In this document: in pieces, positions 37,801 to 46,481 of the stretch
Position numbering within the stretch: position 1 is the first letter of the stretch
Layout of the letters: each line of letters starts with the position of its first letter
Assembly: GCF_001707885.1 (NCBI RefSeq)
Contig: NZ_MASS01000010.1
Span: 38,273-102,272 of the forward strand
Reading direction: 5' to 3'
DNA from: Desulfosporosinus cupriresistens
GTDB lineage: Bacteria > Bacillota > Desulfitobacteriia > Desulfitobacteriales > Desulfitobacteriaceae
DNA: 64,000 bases
Program-made: the position numbers and the translations under genes
Notes under the pieces: generated by a model
Databases searched by the model: none
Seen by the model: the letters and a program-made list of their open reading frames with translations, nothing else
Told to the model about the DNA's origin: nothing

Positions 37801-38652
37801 TCATAATAAGACTAAATCCAAGACGGAGAATACAAATAGTAAGATACTCAAATACCCATTAAGGTCGAAAAAGGCAACGCCAATCTTAGAAAAGTCATCG
37901 GCAGTGACAAGGCGATGCTGGCGAAAGAGTAGAACAATGGCAATGGCAACACCAAAATAAAAAAGCCAACTCATAGACATAACCACTCCAACGGCAATAA
38001 AGAACAGTGGTGCGAGTATATGCAGAAACGACGAAATTTCCAAACCTCTTTGCACCCCAAAAATTGCTGGAATCGAGTGCAGCCCTTCTTTGCGGTCGAA
38101 TTCTACATCTTGGCAAGCATAAACGACATCAAAACCTGCAACCCAAGTCATGACCCCAAACCCTAAAAGAATAGGTGCTAAAGCCCAATGACCCGTTACT
38201 CCGATCCAAGCCCCTGCCGGGGCTAAGCCCAAGGAAATCCCTAAGGTAAGATGGCATGCCCATGTAAACCGTTTGGTATACGAATATAAAACAAGGAAGA
38301 AAACGGCAATTGGCATTAACCACAAAGCCAAAAGATTGAGTTTGTACGCCGAATAGCCAAGTAACAGAAAAGAAAGGACCGTATAAAGGTAAACTTCATT
38401 TACCTTAAGCTGGCCTGCCGGCAGTGCCCTTTGAGCCGTCCGAGGGTTACGCGCATCAATATGCCGATCAATCAATCGGTTCAAAGACATGGCCGCTGTC
38501 CTGGCTCCTATCATGGCTAAGGTAATCCAGAAAAGCTTCGATCCTGACGGAACACCATTTGATGCTAAGAAAGCGCCTAAATATGCAAAAGGCAGGGCAA
38601 AAAGCGTGTGCTCAAATTTAATCATTTCAAAGAAAACTTTTAGTTTATGCAT
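37801..38652 (-). CDS. UbiA-family prenyltransferase, menaquinone (MqnP-like)
   Basis: An integral membrane enzyme of 283 residues and about eight helices that attaches the polyprenyl tail to the aromatic precursor. The two Asp-rich sites are NRLIDRHIDARNPRT (about 58-72) and DVVYACQDVEFDRKEG (about 175-190). The neighbouring polyprenyl synthase and mqn genes support a role in the futalosine pathway. It is the second gene in the group after 38674. Confidence 0.92.
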   Translation of the reverse strand: MHKLKVFFEMIKFEHTLFALPFAYLGAFLASNGVPSGSKLFWITLAMIGARTAAMSLNRLIDRHIDARNPRTAQRALPAGQLKVNEVYLYTVLSFLLLGYSAYKLNLLALWLMPIAVFFLVLYSYTKRFTWACHLTLGISLGLAPAGAWIGVTGHWALAPILLGFGVMTWVAGFDVVYACQDVEFDRKEGLHSIPAIFGVQRGLEISSFLHILAPLFFIAVGVVMSMSWLFYFGVAIAIVLLFRQHRLVTADDFSKIGVAFFDLNGYLSILLFVFSVLDLVLL

Positions 38653-38673
38653 ACTCTAACTCTACTCCGTTCA

Positions 38674-39441
38674 TCACGATCCTGCCTCAAGAGGATTATA
38701 ATCTGTGTTTAGCTGCTTGGCTATGTAATGCAACACCTCAAGGAGAGGTTGTAACTGAAGCTGTGATCCAGACGAAATTTCATCTAGGATATTGTTAGCC
38801 CGCTGAAGGATCGATTGCACTAATGTCTTCTCTAAACGTTCCTTCCATACACCCCATGCTAATCCCAATTCCCAGCCAAACGCTTCAAGGCGACGCTGTA
38901 GAGGCAGAGAAACGCCAGCAAGTTCAGCACTAAGACGGGCCGCTAAGGCGGTTAGTGACGCACTTTCCATTTCAATTATTTGAAGCCATTCATCCTTATT
39001 AAGTTTTGAGTCCCGGGAAAGCCATCGAGATATCCCCCCCTCGCTCATTGTTCCTATAACCTGAGCCAGAGGGTCTAGAAAGGGTAGTAGTTTCTCACGG
39101 CAGAGCTCTAAAAAGAACTTTCCATATAATAAATCTCCAACAAGCACCGGAAACTGTCGGAGGTCCTCCGCGATATCCAGATCATCTTTCATTAATTCAT
39201 GAACCCTATTAGCCATAAAAACAAATTGTACAATGGTCGCCAAGGCCTCAGGTTTTTGCCCATTATCGCCACAGGCCCCACTTACGGCTAAAACAATCGC
39301 CGGAAAAACCGTTCGATCAAGTTCATCCATATCCAGCTTAACCAATTCTTCAAAATCTGCTGGCTTAAAATTCATTTCTGTGCGCAAACGCGCCTGTACC
39401 ATGTTCAGTTTCTCTGTGAAGCTGAAATCTACCGGAACCAT
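38674..39441 (-). CDS. Degenerate polyprenyl-synthase-like protein
   Basis: A 255-residue all-helical protein. HELMKDDLDIAED followed by FPVLVGDLLYGKFFLEL lines up with the first Asp motif and the following helix of polyprenyl synthases (HDDVID ... GDYLFAK), but the RRGKPT loop and the second DDxxD are missing. It may be a regulatory or small subunit, as some heptaprenyl synthases have, or a structural relative. The ATG at 39441 has AAGGAG 7 bases upstream. It is the first gene of the ubiA-mqnE-mqnC-tat-synthase run. Confidence 0.75.
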   Translation of the reverse strand: MVPVDFSFTEKLNMVQARLRTEMNFKPADFEELVKLDMDELDRTVFPAIVLAVSGACGDNGQKPEALATIVQFVFMANRVHELMKDDLDIAEDLRQFPVLVGDLLYGKFFLELCREKLLPFLDPLAQVIGTMSEGGISRWLSRDSKLNKDEWLQIIEMESASLTALAARLSAELAGVSLPLQRRLEAFGWELGLAWGVWKERLEKTLVQSILQRANNILDEISSGSQLQLQPLLEVLHYIAKQLNTDYNPLEAGS

Positions 39442-39695
39442 CTTATCGCTCCTTGTCATCCATTCAGACATTAACCTATTATATATTCGATATACTTACT
39501 CAAAGTCCTGCACTTTTTATATAATCTACTCTGATAATATGACATTATTATTGCAATAGTATGTAAACAACCTGAAATACAATAGACCCTGCAACTTCTT
39601 CAGTCACAAGGTCTATCAAGTACAGTTTAAAAAGTATAACCCTTGGATTTCTTTTTCCGCACTTGTCTTAGTCCGGAGTAAAATAAATATCCCTC

Positions 39696-40073
39696 CTAAA
39701 TATTTACCGCTTCCTTTGGATCCTCAACAATTCCCCGCTTTATTTCCGTTGCGGTCATATGACCTGCTTTGAAATGATCCGTTAAATAGTTACAGGCATC
39801 CCAGGGATTGACACGGTCCCCGCAAGTAAAGACGTCTACAGCTGCATATCCGAGTTCTGGCCACGTGTGGATGGCTAGGTGCGATTCAGAAATTACAACT
39901 ACACCACTCACCCCTTGAGGACTAAACTTATGAAAAACTACCTCACGTACCTCGGCACCAGCTTCTAAAGCTGCATTGACCATAAGCATTTCGACTTTTT
40001 CACGATCGTTTAAAATGTCGAAACTACACCCATAAATTTCAGCCAACACATGACGTCCAAGAGAATTTGCCAA
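39696..40073 (-). CDS. speD: S-adenosylmethionine decarboxylase proenzyme
   Basis: Supplies decarboxylated SAM for spermidine synthesis. The 125 residues are normal for the bacterial class 1B enzyme. It is self-cleaved in [12 protein letters not shown] between E63 and S64 to form the pyruvoyl group; the catalytic Cys is in [10 protein letters not shown]. The TTG start has AGGGGG 12 bases upstream; no ATG is near. No spermidine synthase is adjacent. It has its own promoter at 40169. Confidence 0.95.
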   Translation of the reverse strand: MANSLGRHVLAEIYGCSFDILNDREKVEMLMVNAALEAGAEVREVVFHKFSPQGVSGVVVISESHLAIHTWPELGYAAVDVFTCGDRVNPWDACNYLTDHFKAGHMTATEIKRGIVEDPKEAVNI

Positions 40074-40654
40074 TTGTGATCGTTGCCCCCTTTTCTACTC
40101 AAAAAATAGGAAAGAATCTGAGCCGGTCGTCTCTGCCTCCGGTTAACCCCAAATTTCCATCAGGTTAAATTTTAGCACAAAGTTTAGTGTTGTCAATAAA
40201 AAAATTTATTTTTCCTTGATATCCTTGGATAGTTTGTAATTTTACTAGGATGAGGTATGCTTAGGTCCGTTTTCCTCTAAATTACTTATCTATTCACCTC
40301 GTTATAACAATTATATGAAAAAAACGGTTCGTTTGAACTTAGTCCACACTCTTATCTGGCCCTCTATGATGTATCTGCGGTTTCTGATAAAGGCTATTGT
40401 TTGTCTTAAGAAACTATCCTTTTTCTAGAAATCTGTTCAAGCCCTATGTTATAATTCAAAACGATTAATGCGTTAGAAAAGAAAATATCGAAAAACCTTC
40501 TTTTGCTAAGAGTAGCGCCTAGGTTTTTGAAAATCTTCAAACTTCTAAGGGATTTAAACTGAAAATACCGCTTCAGATGATACAATGACGTGTGGATTCT
40601 GCGACAGCAAATCTGATTCAAGGGAACTATGGGATAATAAATGGAGGTTTTTCA
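40074..40654. other. Non-coding stretch between speD and the Fe-S oxidoreductase
   Basis: About 580 bases between divergent genes. The speD side has a promoter and a leader of roughly 90 bases with a small GC-rich stem (GCCGG with CCGGT at about 40113-40140). On the plus side TATAAT at 40450 is a possible -10 box with no clear -35. Nothing else was found. Confidence 0.5.
40169..40196 (-). promoter_or_regulatory. Promoter of speD
   Basis: On the minus strand TTGACA (40191-40196) and TAAAAT (40169-40174) are 16 bases apart, about 95 bases before the speD start. Confidence 0.65.
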
Positions 40655-42634
40655 ATGGAGGCAACTAGGCAGTTATTTTGGAATGCCAATGGTAAGAGCA
40701 TTATGTATTTCTTCGCCCTAATATCATTCGTTGTCTTTATAATAGGTTTCTGTACGAGAATTTGGAGCTGGCAGCAAGGACGGCATTTCTATTATGATAG
40801 CTTGGGTTGGAGAATAAAAATGTTTTTTTCATCGATAATCCGCCATGATAAAGAAATTTTCAAAGGGACCTTCCGTCGATATATGCACCTCGGTGTATTT
40901 TATGGGTTTATCATTTTAACAATAGGGACTTTGGTTATAGCCATTCAAGATCATTTTGGTATTCAGCTATTCTATGGAAAGAAGTACTTAATACTTAGCC
41001 TGTTGATGGATCTGTTTGGTCTAATAACCATGATTGGAATAGGAATGGCCACCTATAAACGATATATTAGTAAACCGGACCATGAAGATTACACGTTCGA
41101 TGATTCTTTTTTACTTATTCTCGTTTTTATAATTCCTTTTACTGGGTTCATATTAGAGGGCTTACGGATTTACATCACTGGTGATCTTTGGGCACGCTGG
41201 ACACCAGTTGGTCTATTTTTCGCGATCCTAACTCAAAAAACGGGTTTGTCAGTTGTAACAGCCCTAACTGTTCATGCCGTTATATGGTACTTTCATATGT
41301 TGTTGGCCTTTGGGTTTATTGCCTATATCCCTTATTCTAAGTTATTTCATATGGTTGCATCAGGACTAAATATTTTTTTAAGGTCTTTTTCATCTATAGG
41401 CGGATTAACTCCAGTGGATATAACCTCCAAAGAACTAAGTAATATTGGGGTTGCTCGTCTCGAAGACTTTAGTAAGAAACAGCTTCTGGAATTAGATGCT
41501 TGTATCTCCTGCAAAAGGTGTCAAAAAGGCTGCCCTGCCTATATGAGTGGAGCTCCCTTATCGCCCATAGCAGTAATTCGAAGCTTGAAAAGGCACTCAA
41601 TCGAGAAGAATTCTTTTTTCAAAGACAGACGTCAGGTATTTGACCACTCTATACTTGACAAGATAATATCTAAAGAGACATTATGGTCTTGTACGACGTG
41701 TGGACTTTGCGAAGACAAATGCCCAATCCATATTGAACATGTTAAACGAATCGTCGATATGAGACGAAGCGTGTCTTCCGCTTCGAGCTATCCTCTTGAA
41801 ATTCAAAAGGTATTCAAAAATATCTCAGATAAGGGGAATCCAAGGGGCCTAAGTTTAGATAGTAAGTTTTATTTGGCAAAAGAATTGCATGTACCTCTTA
41901 TAAGTGAGAAAAATCAGACAGATATCCTGTATTGGGTAGGATGTCATGGTTCTTATGAATCTCGTAATAAGAATGCCTCACTGGTAATTCTTAAGCTATT
42001 TGAAAAGGCGGGTGTTGATTACGCCCTATTGGGTATGGACGAAAAATGTTGTGGGAACTCTGTAAGACGTCTCGGTAATGAAAAACTCTTTCAGCAGTTA
42101 GCACATGAAAATGTTAAGACTTTAAACCATTATGATTTCAAGACAATAGTGACTAATTGTCCTCACTGTTACGATACTCTTAAAAATGAGTATCCTCAGT
42201 TCGGAGGGCACTATCATGTTTTGCACCATTCTGAGTATATTTTAGAACTTATCAGATCCTCTAAAATTAAACCAAAGGCAGCAACTAATTTCAAAGTCAC
42301 TTTTCACGATCCATGTTATTTGGGAAGATATAACTCTGTTTATGATGCCCCAAGAGATGTTCTGACCTCAATCCCAGGACTCGAGTTGATAGAGATGAAA
42401 AATAATCGATCAAGAGCCTTTTGTTGTGGAGCTGGTGGCGGGCGAATATGGATGGAAGATATTGGACAAACAAAAATTAATAGCATTCTACTAAGTAAAG
42501 CCCTTAAAACTGAGTCAGAAATTCTTGCCAGCGCCTGCTCATTGTGCCTAACAACGTTATCGGAAGCCGTAAACAATTCGGACACAAACATAAGAAGCAT
42601 GGACATTGCAGAAATTGTTTACAATAGTCTATAG
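40655..42634 (+). CDS. Membrane Fe-S oxidoreductase (NarI-like + HdrD-like)
   Basis: A 659-residue fusion. Residues 15-240 hold about six membrane helices of a NarI/DsrM-like domain (FRRYMHLGVFYGFIILTIG, AVIWYFHMLLAFGFIAYIPYSK in part) that would bind haem b and quinol. Two 4Fe-4S sites follow: C283, C286, C289, C293 and C346, C349, C352, C356. Two CCG domains end the protein (MDEKCCGNSVRRLGN, TNCPHC; AFCCGAGGGR, ACSLC) as in heterodisulfide reductase HdrD. It probably moves electrons between menaquinol and a cytoplasmic disulfide or Fe-S partner. GGAGG lies 7 bases before ATG 40655. A single gene without a partner. Confidence 0.9.
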   Translation: MEATRQLFWNANGKSIMYFFALISFVVFIIGFCTRIWSWQQGRHFYYDSLGWRIKMFFSSIIRHDKEIFKGTFRRYMHLGVFYGFIILTIGTLVIAIQDHFGIQLFYGKKYLILSLLMDLFGLITMIGIGMATYKRYISKPDHEDYTFDDSFLLILVFIIPFTGFILEGLRIYITGDLWARWTPVGLFFAILTQKTGLSVVTALTVHAVIWYFHMLLAFGFIAYIPYSKLFHMVASGLNIFLRSFSSIGGLTPVDITSKELSNIGVARLEDFSKKQLLELDACISCKRCQKGCPAYMSGAPLSPIAVIRSLKRHSIEKNSFFKDRRQVFDHSILDKIISKETLWSCTTCGLCEDKCPIHIEHVKRIVDMRRSVSSASSYPLEIQKVFKNISDKGNPRGLSLDSKFYLAKELHVPLISEKNQTDILYWVGCHGSYESRNKNASLVILKLFEKAGVDYALLGMDEKCCGNSVRRLGNEKLFQQLAHENVKTLNHYDFKTIVTNCPHCYDTLKNEYPQFGGHYHVLHHSEYILELIRSSKIKPKAATNFKVTFHDPCYLGRYNSVYDAPRDVLTSIPGLELIEMKNNRSRAFCCGAGGGRIWMEDIGQTKINSILLSKALKTESEILASACSLCLTTLSEAVNNSDTNIRSMDIAEIVYNSL

Positions 42635-42754
42635 TATAGAGGTCGGTTAATTATATTCCCTAATCCAGTCGTTGCAAAGCTTACTTTGACTTGAATGATC
42701 CTGATTCTATCCTCCTCACTAAGTGTGCAAAAAATGGAATGGAGGTGAAACTAC

Positions 42755-43675
42755 TTGAGCTTAACCTTGACTGCTGCGGAGGCAGCGAAAATCTTAAAGA
42801 TTTCAAAATATACCTTTTATGAACTTGTAAAACGAGGAGAAATTCCAGCTAACCACATTGGTAGACAGCTTCGCATTGACCCAGCTGTCCTAGAGCAATA
42901 TCTCCATGGAACTCTTAGTGTCAAAAACAACACCACTCCTTCAATTATGCCCTCTTACCCTTCGGGGTTGCGAGTTCTTCGCTTCATTGGGAGCCACGAT
43001 CCTGTTGTAGAGCTTCTATTCGAATTTCTTAGGCATGCAAAGACGCCTGTCGAGTCCTCGATTTCTTTTAAAGGAAGCATGGATGGACTCATTGCGCTTT
43101 ATCGCCAGGAAGCAGATATTTCAGGAGTGCACCTTTGGGATAACGTGTCTAAAGACTATAACATTTCTTACGTCCAACATGTTATTCCTGAAGAATCTGT
43201 TTGTATAATCAATTTAGTCCAACGAGAACAGGGTTTCATTGTAGCACCGGCCAACCCTCTTCATCTACATGCCTGGGAGGATATCACTAAAGAAGGTGTG
43301 CGTTTTATCAATCGCCAGAAAGGTTCTGGCACCCGCCTGCGGCTTGATGCCTACCTCCAAGCGGAAAATATTTCTCACCAGCACATCTTAGGCTATACAA
43401 ATGAAGAAACCACACACTCAGGCGTCGCTTGCCTCGTAGCTAACGGACAAGCCGATGTTGGAATCGGAGTAAAAGCTGCAGCCCAACGACTTGGTCTTGG
43501 TTTTGTTCCTCTGTTCCAAGAAAGATATGATTTAGTTTGTTTAGGGCAAACTGCGAAAACCCCTGCTTGGCAACAACTTGTAGATATTTTAAGGTCACCA
43601 GGATTTATTCAAGCCATTAATCAACAAGATGGTTATGATACTTCTCTGACCGGAAAAATTCTGCTGAATTCCTAA
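42755..43675 (+). CDS. HTH/periplasmic-binding-domain regulator of tungstate or molybdate genes
   Basis: A 306-residue one-component regulator. Residues 3-50 are an excisionase-type HTH (LTAAEAAKILKISKYTFYEL, then GQLRI-like GRQLRIDPAVLEQYL). Residues 70-300 are a PBP-like ligand domain (GSHDPVVELLFEFL, FINRQKGSGTRLRLDAYL, GQADVGIGVKAAAQRLGL) related to the one in the MoeA fusion at 63019. The ligand is probably tungstate, molybdate or a pterin derivative. The TTG start has GGAGGTGA upstream. It precedes tupABC by about 90 bases, with a palindrome between. Confidence 0.88.
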   Translation: MSLTLTAAEAAKILKISKYTFYELVKRGEIPANHIGRQLRIDPAVLEQYLHGTLSVKNNTTPSIMPSYPSGLRVLRFIGSHDPVVELLFEFLRHAKTPVESSISFKGSMDGLIALYRQEADISGVHLWDNVSKDYNISYVQHVIPEESVCIINLVQREQGFIVAPANPLHLHAWEDITKEGVRFINRQKGSGTRLRLDAYLQAENISHQHILGYTNEETTHSGVACLVANGQADVGIGVKAAAQRLGLGFVPLFQERYDLVCLGQTAKTPAWQQLVDILRSPGFIQAINQQDGYDTSLTGKILLNS

Positions 43676-43717
43676 GACGGGTTTATGAACTGGCTTGATC
43701 ACGTTACTGAGCGTAAG

Positions 43718-43735
43718 AACGCTATATAAAGCGTT
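43718..43735 (+). promoter_or_regulatory. Palindromic operator before tupA (ModE-like box)
   Basis: AACGCTATATAAAGCGTT is an 18-base palindrome with one mismatched pair. Its CGCTATATA half matches the known ModE half-site, and a T-run follows, so it could be either the tup operator for the upstream regulator or a short terminator of that gene. Confidence 0.5.
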
Positions 43736-43767
43736 TTTATATAAAAAATATTAGGAGGAAAAAAGAA

Positions 43768-44676
43768 ATGAAAAAGAAACTGAGACTTCGCCTTAATTTT
43801 GGGTTCGCGCTCCTGATGATCGCCGTTATGGCGATTGTTGTTGGGTGTGGAACTACTGCAGCTCCAACAACTCCTACGCCGCAGACAACCGAAGCTCCGA
43901 AGCCCACAAATCCTGACCTGATTTTAGCGACCACCACAAGTACACAAGACAGCGGTTTACTCGATGTACTTATCCCAGATTTCGAGAAGAAAACAGGTTA
44001 TAAGGTCAAAACAGTAGCCGTTGGCACAGGGGCTGCTTTAGCTATGGGAGAAAAAGGCGAAGCTGATGTTCTGCTAGTACACGCTCCAGCCTCAGAGAAA
44101 AAGTTAGTTGATAACCAAACCGGGATAAACTATCAACTTGTAATGCATAACGATTTCATCCTTGTAGGACCATCAGCTGATCCGGCTAAAGTCAAAGCAA
44201 CCAAAACATCCGTTGATGCCTTAAAGGCCATTTATGCCAGCCCTGCAATATTCGTTTCCCGCGGAGATGATTCGGGAACAGATAAAATGGAAAAAGCATT
44301 ATGGAAGAAAGCTAATCTCACCCCTACTGGAAGTAAGTATCAGGAGAGTGGTCAGGGCATGGGACAAACACTCACCATTGCTTCAGACAAAGAAGGGTAT
44401 ACCCTGACAGACCGCGCCACCTACCTGGCTACGAAGAAAAACTTAAAACTGGATATCGTTCTTGAAGGAGATGCTTCCCTCTTAAACATTTATCATGTAA
44501 TGCAAGTAAACCCAGAAAAATTCCCTAAAGTCAATGCAGATGGCGCCAAAGCCTTTGTCGACTTTATGATTAATGCTGACACTCAAAAACTCATTGGATC
44601 ATTCGGCAAAGACAAGTTCGGCCAGGCTCTCTTCTTCCCAGATGCAGGCAAAAAGATGGAAGACCTGGGCAAGTAA
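43768..44676 (+). CDS. tupA: Tungstate ABC transporter substrate-binding lipoprotein
   Basis: Captures tungstate outside the cell. The 302 residues start with a lipoprotein signal (lipobox VVGCG, lipid Cys at 27) and a Thr/Pro-rich linker. The family motif TTTSTQDSGLLDVLIPDFE (oxyanion site) and SRGDDSGTDKMEKALW identify TupA rather than ModA. AGGAGG lies 9 bases before the ATG. It is first in tupABC. Tungstate supply fits a cell with Mo/W enzymes such as the one at 58681. Confidence 0.94.
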   Translation: MKKKLRLRLNFGFALLMIAVMAIVVGCGTTAAPTTPTPQTTEAPKPTNPDLILATTTSTQDSGLLDVLIPDFEKKTGYKVKTVAVGTGAALAMGEKGEADVLLVHAPASEKKLVDNQTGINYQLVMHNDFILVGPSADPAKVKATKTSVDALKAIYASPAIFVSRGDDSGTDKMEKALWKKANLTPTGSKYQESGQGMGQTLTIASDKEGYTLTDRATYLATKKNLKLDIVLEGDASLLNIYHVMQVNPEKFPKVNADGAKAFVDFMINADTQKLIGSFGKDKFGQALFFPDAGKKMEDLGK

Positions 44677-44727
44677 TTTAGTCTTAAAATTGCTTGAAAT
44701 CCCATATCTAAAAGGGCAGGTAACTGT

Positions 44728-45429
44728 ATGGAAATGATCTGGCAAGGAGTCCTAGCCGCCATTCACCTCCTTATAACTGGTGATCCCGAGGTAATTGATA
44801 TTACGCTCCTTACGCTTAAAATATCCGTTACAGGAACGCTAATAAGCCTACTTATTGGGATTCCGTTCGGTACACTCTTGGCTCTCAAACCTTTCCCAGG
44901 GCGTCGATTGGTCTTAAGCGTTGTTAATACAGGAATGGGGTTACCCCCTGTGGTAGTGGGGCTTTGGGTCTCAATCTTTCTTTGGCGCTCTGGCCCTTTT
45001 GGCTTCTTAAACATTATGTATACACCAACAGCTATTATCATTGCCCAAGCAATCATTGCCTCTCCTATTATCGCAGCTTTAACTTGTGCCGCTCTTCAAC
45101 AAACCAATCCCAAACTTAGGCTTCAAATCCGAGCACTAGGTGCAACTCGCCTTCAGTATACTTGGCTACTTCTTAAAGAAGTCCGTTTTTCCCTACTTGC
45201 CGCAATTATTGCGGGTTTTGGGGCCATCGTTTCGGAGATTGGGGCGTCTATGGCGGTAGGGGGAAATATTAAAGGACAGACTCGTGTTCTAACAACTGCT
45301 ACTGTCTTGGAAGTTTCCAAAGGTAACTTCGACATCGCTATTGCTTTAAGCGTTATTTTATGTTTACTCGCCTATGGAGCTACATTAGGCCTAACCATCC
45401 TCCAACAGAAACAGCAAGGAGGGGCATAA
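44728..45429 (+). CDS. tupB: Tungstate ABC transporter permease
   Basis: A 233-residue membrane permease with five to six helices. The coupling loop reads ALGATRLQYTWLLLKEVRF, and GASMAVGGNIKGQTRVLTTA is typical of TupB. It lies 51 bases after tupA and two bases before tupC, so all three are co-transcribed. CAGGT lies 6 bases before the ATG. Confidence 0.94.
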   Translation: MEMIWQGVLAAIHLLITGDPEVIDITLLTLKISVTGTLISLLIGIPFGTLLALKPFPGRRLVLSVVNTGMGLPPVVVGLWVSIFLWRSGPFGFLNIMYTPTAIIIAQAIIASPIIAALTCAALQQTNPKLRLQIRALGATRLQYTWLLLKEVRFSLLAAIIAGFGAIVSEIGASMAVGGNIKGQTRVLTTATVLEVSKGNFDIAIALSVILCLLAYGATLGLTILQQKQQGGA

Positions 45430-45430
45430 G

Positions 45431-46168
45431 GTGCTTGAAGCTCAGGGGATAACCTGGATAAAGGAACATAAAACTATATTGCAAAATATACACTTTCATC
45501 TGTTACCTAGAGAATGCGTCGGGCTGATCGGACCGAACGGATCCGGTAAAAGCAGTTTGTTAAAAATCCTCTCTTTTTTAGAAGTTCCAACATTAGGTCA
45601 GCTGTATTTCCAGGGACAACCCATGCCAAAGACTGTTCCGCTTCCTATTCGTCGTAGAATCGCTATTGTATTTCAGGAACCTCTTTTATTAAACACCCGA
45701 GTTTTTGACAATGTTGCCATCGGATTAAAAATCCGAGGCATCACTAAGGGGAAAATACGGGAACGGGTGAACTATTGGCTGGAACAACTCGGAGTAATTC
45801 ATCTTTCCAAACAATTGGCACTATCACTCTCCGGAGGAGAAGCTCAACGCGTAAGCCTAGCACGAGCCTTTGCCCTGGAACCGGACGTTCTGTTTTTGGA
45901 TGAGCCGTTTTCAGCCCTAGATGCTCCAACCAAAGAGGGCCTACGTACTGACCTAGCTCATGTTTTCAAATCTACTCATACGACAACTGTGCTCGTTAGC
46001 CATGATTTTAAGGATATCGAACATTTAACAAACCGAGCCTTGATTCTCCTTAATGGTCGAGTAGTGGCTGATGGATCTCCATCCGATCTACTGAGAAACC
46101 CTCCAAAAGGAGAGGTCGAACGTTTTATCGCCCACTTTGCCTCTAACCCCTACAATTGTCCAACCTAG
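45431..46168 (+). CDS. tupC: Tungstate ABC transporter ATP-binding protein
   Basis: The ATPase of the TupABC importer, 245 residues: Walker A GPNGSGKSS, Q-loop VFQEPLLL, signature LSGGEAQRVSLARA, Walker B VLFLDEPFSALD and the switch His in VSHDF. The GTG start has GGAGGGG 6 bases upstream. It ends the operon; a long hairpin follows at 46205. Confidence 0.94.
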   Translation: MLEAQGITWIKEHKTILQNIHFHLLPRECVGLIGPNGSGKSSLLKILSFLEVPTLGQLYFQGQPMPKTVPLPIRRRIAIVFQEPLLLNTRVFDNVAIGLKIRGITKGKIRERVNYWLEQLGVIHLSKQLALSLSGGEAQRVSLARAFALEPDVLFLDEPFSALDAPTKEGLRTDLAHVFKSTHTTTVLVSHDFKDIEHLTNRALILLNGRVVADGSPSDLLRNPPKGEVERFIAHFASNPYNCPT

Positions 46169-46204
46169 ACCCCTTAGGGCCTATGTTTTCTTTTGCGACG
46201 CAAG

Positions 46205-46255
46205 AAGAACCTTCCCTGCTAGCATGCACCACAAATGTAAGCAGGGACGGTTCTT
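46205..46255. repeat. Long hairpin after tupC, likely dispersed palindromic repeat
   Basis: AAGAACCTTCCCTGCT pairs with AGCAGGGACGGTTCTT (two mismatches) around about 19 bases. The GGGACGGTTCTT text recalls short palindromic repeats scattered in clostridial genomes. It may also end the tup transcript. The rest of 46169-46415 holds nothing I can support. Confidence 0.6.
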
Positions 46256-46415
46256 TCTTATATACCCTTCAAAGGCCGTATGTGAGTCAAGAACTGTTCC
46301 TTCTCTCACTTATACTCCAAGTTAATAAAAACCCTCCAAGTGCCTTTTCTGACTCTCCTGACATCCTTACCTACTAAAGTACATGCAAGGAATGTTCTCC
46401 GAGTCAAAAAAACCG

Positions 46416-46452
46416 AAAAGGCTCTTGAGGGTACCCCCCCAAGAGCCTTTTC
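46416..46452. terminator. Terminator of the alcohol dehydrogenase gene
   Basis: AAAAGGCTCTTG and AAGAGCCTTTT pair across a G/C-rich loop, with A/T runs on both sides. It lies 30 bases past the stop on the minus strand. Confidence 0.85.
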
Positions 46453-46481
46453 TTTGTATATCTATTCAGCAAAGAATTAGA

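Noticed and set aside
40585..40668. Short frame with a CX2C pair (MTCGFCDSKSD...) overlapping the start of the Fe-S oxidoreductase gene
   Set aside because: No ribosome binding site before its ATG and it runs into the start region of the next gene.
46169..46380. Short plus-strand frames after tupC
   Set aside because: They cross the palindrome, lack ribosome sites and show no protein-like pattern.
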